The notes below the pieces were generated by a model, which was not told the DNA's origin, did not search any database, and saw only the letters and a program-made list of their open reading frames with translations. Of a DNA stretch of 31,039 nucleotides, positions 25,850-31,039 are shown in pieces. Each line of letters starts with the position of its first letter. Within the stretch, counting starts at the first letter, position 1. A program made the position numbers and the translations under genes. The stretch is from Rubrolithibacter sp043763625 (GTDB lineage: Bacteria; Bacteroidota; Bacteroidia; Sphingobacteriales; Sphingobacteriaceae): NCBI GenBank assembly GCA_043763625.1, contig JAYULL010000146.1, forward strand, positions 1 through 31,039, read 5' to 3'.

Positions 25850-28800
25850 ATGAAGAGAATAGCTTTTTTATTGTTGTTTGCGGGTTTGTTTTTTCAAAAC
25901 TGTTCTAACAAAGCGATAAAAGCAAGCAGTGCAGGCAAAGGAAAAATGAATGCAAGGCGGGCCGAAGTATTGTTTCTTGGCAATACGAGTAAACATCATG
26001 ATTCTTACAAGTACGCTCCTTGGCTGGCAAGTGCAGTATTTAAGCAAGGAATTAATATTACTTATACGGATAACCTAAGCGATTTAAATTCTCCCAATCT
26101 TTCTAAATACGATGCTTTAGTTATTTATGCCAACTACGATACCATTGCAAATGCTCATGAAGAAGCGCTTAAAAGCTTTGTCGAAAACGGAAAAGGTTTA
26201 GTAGCACTCCACTCTGCTTCCTTCTGTTTTCAAAATTCAGATTGGTTTGTAAAAGCCGTTGGGGGGCAGTTTAAAACTCACGGCGTAGGGAAGTTTACAG
26301 CAAGAACTACCGGGATGAATCATCCCGTCATGGAAGGTGTTAAAGAGTTTGAAACTTGGGATGAAACCTACGTGCACCATAAGGTAAACTCTGATAAGAT
26401 ACTTTTAATGGAACGAGTTGAAGGGAATAGCCGCGAACCTTACACTTGGGTCAGAGATCAAGGAAAAGGTAGAGTATTTTATACCGCACTTGGCCATAAC
26501 GACAGTACCTGGACTAATCCAAACTTTCTTAAATTGGTTAGCAATGGTATTTTATGGTCGTTAGAAAGTAAAGTAAGAGACGCCGTAAATGCATTTCAAA
26601 CGCCGCAAGGGGTTTATACCGAAGCGAAGATTCCGAACTACGAAAAGCGAAATCCCGAACCGAAATTTCAACAACCTTTCAATCCTGCTGAGTCGCAAAA
26701 ATTAATTCAAGTTCCGGTAGATTTTAAAATTGAACTTTTTGCTTCAGAGCCTGATATAATTAATCCCATTACAATGGCTTGGGACGAGAGAGGAAGATTA
26801 TGGGTTGTAGAAACGGTAGATTATCCGAACACAATCAGAAACGATTCCGGCGAAGGTGATGACAGAATTAAGATTTGTGAAGATACCGACGGCGACGGCA
26901 AGGCCGACAAGTTTACCGTTTTTGCGGATAAGCTTAACATTCCGACAAGCTTAGTTTTTGTTAACGGAGGAGTTATAGCCGCTCAAGCACCTCATTTTAT
27001 ATTTTTAAAAGACACAAACGGCGACGATAAAGCGGATATTAAGGAAAATATTATAACCGGTTGGGGAAAAGGCGATACCCATGCCGGACCTTCGAATTTA
27101 AAATACGGTTTTGACAATCAAATCTGGGGAGTGCTCGGCTACTCGGGTTTCGACGGGAAGGTAGGGGATAAGCAAATGAAATTTTCGCAAGGGGCGTATC
27201 GTTTTACTCCCGACGGAAAACAGTTGGAATTTTTAGGAAGCACTAGCAACAATACTTGGGGGCTGGCTTTTTCGGAAGAAAATGATGTTTTCATTTCTAC
27301 AGCAAATAATACACACAGCGCATTTTTAGGAATTCCCAAAAGGTATCTTACAAGAGAATTTGCCGGGAATAAAACTCAGCCTGTTAAAAAAATAGATGGG
27401 CATTATGATATGCATGTAGTGTTCCCCAACTTAAGACAGGTGGATGTTTTCGGCGGGTTTACCGCTGCGGCAGGGCACAATTTATACACGGCTCGTAATT
27501 TCCCTAGAAGTTATTGGAACAGAATCGGTTTCGTCTGCGAGCCTACCGGTCGAGTTGTTCACCAAGCAATTATGGAGCAAAAGGGAGCAGGATTTACAGA
27601 AAAGGACGGTTGGAATTTATTGGCAAGCGCTGATGAATGGGTTGGTCCGGTTCATGCTGAAGTAGGACCTGACGGGGCAGTGTGGGTAGCCGATTGGTAC
27701 GACTTTATTATTCAGCATAATCCTACCCCAAGAGGTTTTGAAAACGGGGCCGGAAATGCTTACATCAATCCGCTTCGCGACAGGGAAAAAGGAAGAATTT
27801 ACCGGATAGTTTATAAAAATGCCAAGCCGTATAAAGCGATGAAACTCTCAAAAAGTGATATTCCCGGCTTACTTTCTGCCTTGCAGAGCGATAATATGTT
27901 TTGGAGAACTACGGCACAACGTTTATTGGTTGAGTCTAAAAGTCAAACCGCTTTGCCGGCACTATATAAAATCGTAAACAATACAACAGTAGATGAGATT
28001 GGATTGAACGGCTCTGCGGTTCACGCTTTATGGACATTACACGGCTTAGGAGCTTTAACCGGTACAAATCAAGAAGCTTTACAGGTGGCAATTAAAGCCT
28101 TATCTCATCCCGCTGCTGCGGTAAGAAAGGCCGCGTTAGAAGTATTGCCCAAAAATACCGCTACCGGAAATAGTATCCTTCAATCAAATACACTTAACGA
28201 TAAAGATCTTAGAGTACGTTTAGCTGCAGTGCTTGCGATATCGGAAATTCCGGCATCGGAGGCTCTTGGAAAGGCAGTGTACGAATCATCGCAAAACGAC
28301 GACAATACAAAAGACGAGTGGATTTCAAGGGCGCTTTTTGCCGCTGCTGCCACTCATCAAGCAGGTTATTTAAAAGCTTTTAACCAAAACAAGTTTTCGG
28401 CTTCAGCCTTTAATACTCAAATCAGCGCAGGCCTTGAAAGCCGAGAACAAACAGTTAATAAAACAGCCGATAAGCCTGATAACGGGCTGCCTCCGATAAC
28501 TATTCTTTTAAAAGTTGTTGAACAGAAAATGCAGTTTGATAAGAAAACTTTTACTGTAAAAGCAGGACAGAAAGTTATTTTGAAATTCTCTAATCCCGAT
28601 TTTATGCAACATAATTGGGTATTAATAAAGCCCGGAACGACCGAAAAGGTTGGTGCTGCATCGGATGCGCTTGCCCGCGATCCGAAAGGGCCGGAAAGAA
28701 ATTACGTTCCCGAAATGTCTGAAGTGTTAAAAGCTACCAAACTTTTAAATCCGGAGGAAACTGTTACTTTAGAGTTCACGGCACCTGTAACTACGGGATC

Positions 28801-28870
28801 GTATCCTTACGTTTGTACATTCCCGGGACATTGGCGCATCATGAACGGGGTTATGAAAGTCGTTAAATAA
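25850..28870 (+). CDS. ThuA - PVC-type dehydrogenase - HEAT - cupredoxin fusion lipoprotein
   Basis: This 1006-residue protein has an N-terminal signal with Cys18 in a lipoprotein-like context (FFQNCSN). Domains in order: ThuA-like (about 38-240; LFLGNTSKHHD, LVALHSAS, YTALGHNDSTW); PVC-type membrane-bound dehydrogenase beta-propeller (about 285-690; FASEPDIINPITMAWDERGRLWV and Ca-site-like DTDGDGKAD and DTNGDDKAD); HEAT-like helical repeats (about 695-860); and a C-terminal type-1 copper domain (about 905-1006). Copper ligands would be His921 (MQHNW), Cys989 and His994 (CTFPGHW) and Met998. ThuA proteins act on keto-sugars in trehalose-type catabolism; the propeller resembles sugar dehydrogenases; the cupredoxin can pass electrons on. 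Such joined proteins are known from Planctomycetes and Bacteroidota, but the substrate is unproven. It is followed by a Gfo/Idh/MocA gene, which recalls ThuAB. Confidence 0.92.
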   Translation: MKRIAFLLLFAGLFFQNCSNKAIKASSAGKGKMNARRAEVLFLGNTSKHHDSYKYAPWLASAVFKQGINITYTDNLSDLNSPNLSKYDALVIYANYDTIANAHEEALKSFVENGKGLVALHSASFCFQNSDWFVKAVGGQFKTHGVGKFTARTTGMNHPVMEGVKEFETWDETYVHHKVNSDKILLMERVEGNSREPYTWVRDQGKGRVFYTALGHNDSTWTNPNFLKLVSNGILWSLESKVRDAVNAFQTPQGVYTEAKIPNYEKRNPEPKFQQPFNPAESQKLIQVPVDFKIELFASEPDIINPITMAWDERGRLWVVETVDYPNTIRNDSGEGDDRIKICEDTDGDGKADKFTVFADKLNIPTSLVFVNGGVIAAQAPHFIFLKDTNGDDKADIKENIITGWGKGDTHAGPSNLKYGFDNQIWGVLGYSGFDGKVGDKQMKFSQGAYRFTPDGKQLEFLGSTSNNTWGLAFSEENDVFISTANNTHSAFLGIPKRYLTREFAGNKTQPVKKIDGHYDMHVVFPNLRQVDVFGGFTAAAGHNLYTARNFPRSYWNRIGFVCEPTGRVVHQAIMEQKGAGFTEKDGWNLLASADEWVGPVHAEVGPDGAVWVADWYDFIIQHNPTPRGFENGAGNAYINPLRDREKGRIYRIVYKNAKPYKAMKLSKSDIPGLLSALQSDNMFWRTTAQRLLVESKSQTALPALYKIVNNTTVDEIGLNGSAVHALWTLHGLGALTGTNQEALQVAIKALSHPAAAVRKAALEVLPKNTATGNSILQSNTLNDKDLRVRLAAVLAISEIPASEALGKAVYESSQNDDNTKDEWISRALFAAAATHQAGYLKAFNQNKFSASAFNTQISAGLESREQTVNKTADKPDNGLPPITILLKVVEQKMQFDKKTFTVKAGQKVILKFSNPDFMQHNWVLIKPGTTEKVGAASDALARDPKGPERNYVPEMSEVLKATKLLNPEETVTLEFTAPVTTGSYPYVCTFPGHWRIMNGVMKVVK

Positions 28871-28879
28871 AGTTGAGAA

Positions 28880-28902
28880 GCCGGCTGAAGTTGTCGGCCT
28901 TT
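28880..28902 (+). terminator. Weak terminator or attenuator after the ThuA-fusion gene
   Basis: GCCGGC (28880-28885) can pair with GTCGGC (28893-28898) with one G-T pair around a seven-base loop, followed only by CTTT. It starts 9 nt after the stop codon. The T-run is short, so it may lower rather than end transcription into the oxidoreductase gene. Confidence 0.35.
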
Positions 28903-28972
28903 AGTTCGAGATACAAGACGGGTTTACAATTCTTAACAGATAGACACATTAAAAACGAAAATATACTTCATC

Positions 28973-30088
28973 ATGAGCGAAAAAAAAATCAACGTAGCTA
29001 TTATAGGTTTAGGATTCGGAGCTGAATTTATTCCGATCTATCAAAAACACCCTAACGCGAATATGTATGCTATATGTCAACGCAATGCCGATAAGTTAAA
29101 AGAAATAGGAGACGCATTTGGTATAGATACCCGTTATGCGGATTATGATGAATTGCTTAGAGACCCGAACATAGATGCTGTTCATATTAACACCCCGATT
29201 CAAAGCCATGCCGAGCAATCTATAAAAGCTTTACGTGCCGGAAAGCATGTTGCTTGTACCGTACCCATGGCAACAACGGGTGAAGAATGTCGGCAAATTG
29301 TTGAAGCGGTTAGAGAAACAGGTTTAACCTATATGATGATGGAAACCGTGGTTTACAGCCGGGAGTTTCTTTTTGTTAAAGAGATGTATGAGAAGGGGGA
29401 ACTTGGTAAGATCCAATTCTTAAGAGCTTCACATCAGCAAGAAATGGCAGGCTGGCCCGGATATTGGGAAGGATTGCCGCCTATGCACTATGCAACGCAT
29501 TGCGTAGGCCCGGTATTGGCGCTTTCTAAGTCGGAAGCCGAATATGTTTCCTGCTTCGGTTCCGGTACAATTGATGAAAATCTTATCCCGAAATACGGTT
29601 CTCCGTTTGCGATAGAAACTTGCCATATTAAGTTCAGAAACTCTGATTTAGCTGCGGAGGTTACCCGTTCTTTATTTAACACCGCTCGCCAGTATCGCGA
29701 AAGCTTTGACGTTTACGGCTCTAAGAAATCCTTCGAGTGGACACAAATTGAGCATGAAGACAGCGTTATTCATACAGGCGAATCACCGGAACGAGTTAAA
29801 ATACCGGATTACGCCCATTTACTTCCGGAAGAAATTCAAAGTTTTACTACAGCCGGCGTTTACGATTCAGATGACAATCAACATCTTTCATTTATCCAAG
29901 GTTCCGGTCATGGCGGCTCGCATCCACATTTGGTGAATGAGTTTTTGAAAGCTTTGGTTGAAGAAAGACAGCCTTACCCAAACGCAGCTCAATCGGCAAA
30001 TATAACTTGTGTCGGAATTTTAGCTCATGAGTCGGCAATGAATGGCGGAGAAATAATGAAGTTGCCGGAATTTACGTTGAGTAGCTAA
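28973..30088 (+). CDS. Gfo/Idh/MocA family NAD(P)-dependent oxidoreductase
   Basis: This 371-residue protein has an N-terminal Rossmann fold (INVAIIGLGFGAEFIPIYQ, residues 5-23) and a C-terminal Gfo/Idh/MocA beta-sheet domain. There is no signal peptide, so it is cytoplasmic. The usual EKP motif, whose Lys is catalytic in classical members, is replaced by CTVPMA (GKHVACTVPMATT). The His in PPMHYATHCVGP fits the conserved catalytic His. These enzymes oxidise or reduce sugars, inositols or keto-sugars with a tightly held or free nicotinamide cofactor. The gene lies 102 nt after the ThuA-fusion gene and 34 nt before the DUF6807 gene, so the three are probably one operon. ThuB-like oxidation at sugar C3 is a reasonable guess but is not shown by the sequence. 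Confidence 0.93.
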   Translation: MSEKKINVAIIGLGFGAEFIPIYQKHPNANMYAICQRNADKLKEIGDAFGIDTRYADYDELLRDPNIDAVHINTPIQSHAEQSIKALRAGKHVACTVPMATTGEECRQIVEAVRETGLTYMMMETVVYSREFLFVKEMYEKGELGKIQFLRASHQQEMAGWPGYWEGLPPMHYATHCVGPVLALSKSEAEYVSCFGSGTIDENLIPKYGSPFAIETCHIKFRNSDLAAEVTRSLFNTARQYRESFDVYGSKKSFEWTQIEHEDSVIHTGESPERVKIPDYAHLLPEEIQSFTTAGVYDSDDNQHLSFIQGSGHGGSHPHLVNEFLKALVEERQPYPNAAQSANITCVGILAHESAMNGGEIMKLPEFTLSS

Positions 30089-30122
30089 CCTTTTAATCGA
30101 ACTTTTAGATTCAAATAATTAT

Positions 30123-31039
30123 ATGATACGTTCAATAATTCTGTTTATTTCATTTCTTGTTTTTACCGCATGGACAGAGCTTAAAAACTTTTTTAGTTCC
30201 ATTCCGCTCAAAAATAGTGATGAAATTGTTTTGCACATTGAAGAAGATAAGGCTGCGGGAACAATATCTGTATTTCGTACAACCTCTAAAGAACCCATTC
30301 TTGTTCAAAATGCTCCTAACGATCATCGCCCTTATATTCATCCCATTACTGCTCCCGACGGTAAAGGGGTGCTTACCGAATATAGTCCCGGCCATCATAA
30401 ACACCAAACGGGTTTGTATTGGGGTTATACCAAGGTAAACGGAAGAGATTATTTTCATAATCCGGGGAACGGCTATTGGAAAAAAGTAGCTGCCGGAGTG
30501 ATTGAAAAAGAGGGTAAAGAAGTTAAATGGCAAACTATTTACGATTTACTCGACGAACAGGGAAAAACCGTTCTAACCGAAACCCAAGTTTGGACGATGA
30601 AAGAAGAGGGTGAAAAGTATTTTTTAAGTGTGGAATGGGAAGGTTCGGCAAAAACTGATGTAACTATAGGCAAATATGATTATGGCGGTTTGTTCTTGCG
30701 TATGCCTTGGCGGGAGGGGATTAAAGGTGAAGTGGTGAATGCAGCTCGGCAAAAAAATAGCAAAGCTGAGGGCCAGAAAGCGATGTGGGTTGACGTAGGT
30801 ATGCAGGTTGAAGGAAGAGAAAATGAAGCACATATCGCAATCTTCGACCATCCCGAAAATAAAGGATACCCGAACAAATGGCGTGTTGACGATCAATTAG
30901 GAATAGGACCTTCAAGAGCTCGAGACGCAGATTGGACGATAAAAAAAGGTGAAACTGAAGTAGTCAAGCAAGGTCTGGTAGTTTATACCGGTGAACTAAA
31001 CGATTTAACGATTACCGGCCATTGGGGAGATTATACCGG
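30123..31039 (+). CDS. DUF6807 (PmoA-like) family protein, 3' end outside the window
   Basis: The frame starts at an ATG 34 nt after the oxidoreductase stop and stays open to the end of the window (305 codons). A hydrophobic N-terminus (MIRSIILFISFLVFTAW) predicts export. Motifs match the DUF6807 family, which databases often call PmoA family without a link to methane monooxygenase: RPYIHPITAPDGKGVLTEY, PGHHKHQTGLYWGYTKVNG, GGLFLRMPWR, WVDVGMQV, AIFDHPENKGYPNKWRV and GIGPSRARDADW. The His-rich HHKHQ segment and the His in FDHPEN look like a metal site. The family often lies next to Gfo/Idh/MocA, ThuA and DUF1080 genes in glycan-degrading bacteria, but no activity that I can state with certainty is known. 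The C-terminus is cut. Confidence 0.9.
   Translation, partial: MIRSIILFISFLVFTAWTELKNFFSSIPLKNSDEIVLHIEEDKAAGTISVFRTTSKEPILVQNAPNDHRPYIHPITAPDGKGVLTEYSPGHHKHQTGLYWGYTKVNGRDYFHNPGNGYWKKVAAGVIEKEGKEVKWQTIYDLLDEQGKTVLTETQVWTMKEEGEKYFLSVEWEGSAKTDVTIGKYDYGGLFLRMPWREGIKGEVVNAARQKNSKAEGQKAMWVDVGMQVEGRENEAHIAIFDHPENKGYPNKWRVDDQLGIGPSRARDADWTIKKGETEVVKQGLVVYTGELNDLTITGHWGDYT

Noticed and set aside
30150..30896. Minus-strand open frames near the window end
   Set aside because: They lie antisense to a continuous plus-strand frame (30123-31039) with clear DUF6807 motifs.
1..31039. CRISPR array, tRNA, rRNA, integron or prophage
   Set aside because: No regularly spaced repeats, tRNA-like cloverleaf, rRNA segments, integrase or phage genes were recognised by eye on either strand.

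Overview
This window is about 31 kb of AT-rich DNA. It most likely comes from a member of the Bacteroidota (Cytophagia/Chitinophagia/Sphingobacteriia grade; I cannot place it more finely). Supporting signs are the DUF4251 protein, the secreted GH97 and MGH1/GH63-type glycosidases, many short Bacteroidota-style signal peptides and lipoproteins, and a Bacteroidota-type promoter (TTTG, then TAnnTTTG) in front of the MFS transporter gene. The content is mostly extracytoplasmic carbohydrate breakdown together with redox proteins better known from Planctomycetes (PSCyt/PSD1 c-type cytochromes, DUF1501, ThuA/PVC-type dehydrogenase, DUF6807). No SusC/SusD pair, sulfatase, ECF sigma factor, rRNA, tRNA, CRISPR array, integrase or transposase was seen.

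Layout. (1) 1-3689, plus strand: the 3' part of a PSCyt2/PSD1 heme protein gene followed 2 nt later by a Tat-type DUF1501 lipoprotein. (2) 3690-11060: a low-density stretch with three decayed genes. These are a two-domain SGNH-type hydrolase with three frameshifts and a stop, the N-terminal stub of a GH29 alpha-L-fucosidase, and a frameshifted Rieske protein. They lie among intact genes for an MGH1/GH63-type glycosidase, an SGNH hydrolase, an NTF2-like protein and a small hypothetical protein. (3) 11061-16278, minus strand: transglutaminase-like protein, TIM-barrel sugar isomerase/epimerase, two small membrane proteins, DUF4251 protein and a CE15-like esterase. (4) 16498-23010, minus strand: a second PSCyt-PSD1/DUF1501 pair, here with a DUF2231 membrane domain and two tandem cytochrome c domains, preceded by a GH97 glycosidase. 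(5) 23308-31039: an MFS transporter divergent from GH97, an AraC regulator, and divergent from it a run of ThuA-dehydrogenase-HEAT-cupredoxin fusion, Gfo/Idh/MocA oxidoreductase and DUF6807 protein (cut by the window end).

How the genes may work together (inference). Exported hydrolases (GH97, MGH1/GH63-type, CE15-like, SGNH) would release sugars from plant or algal glycans. The ThuA-type fusion, Gfo/Idh/MocA oxidoreductase, TIM-barrel isomerase and DUF6807 protein resemble parts of oxidative sugar routes that go through keto-sugars. The heme proteins and the cupredoxin could carry the electrons. The most interesting elements are the two PSCyt-PSD1/DUF1501 pairs, one carrying three c-type heme motifs on a membrane anchor, and the four-part ThuA fusion.
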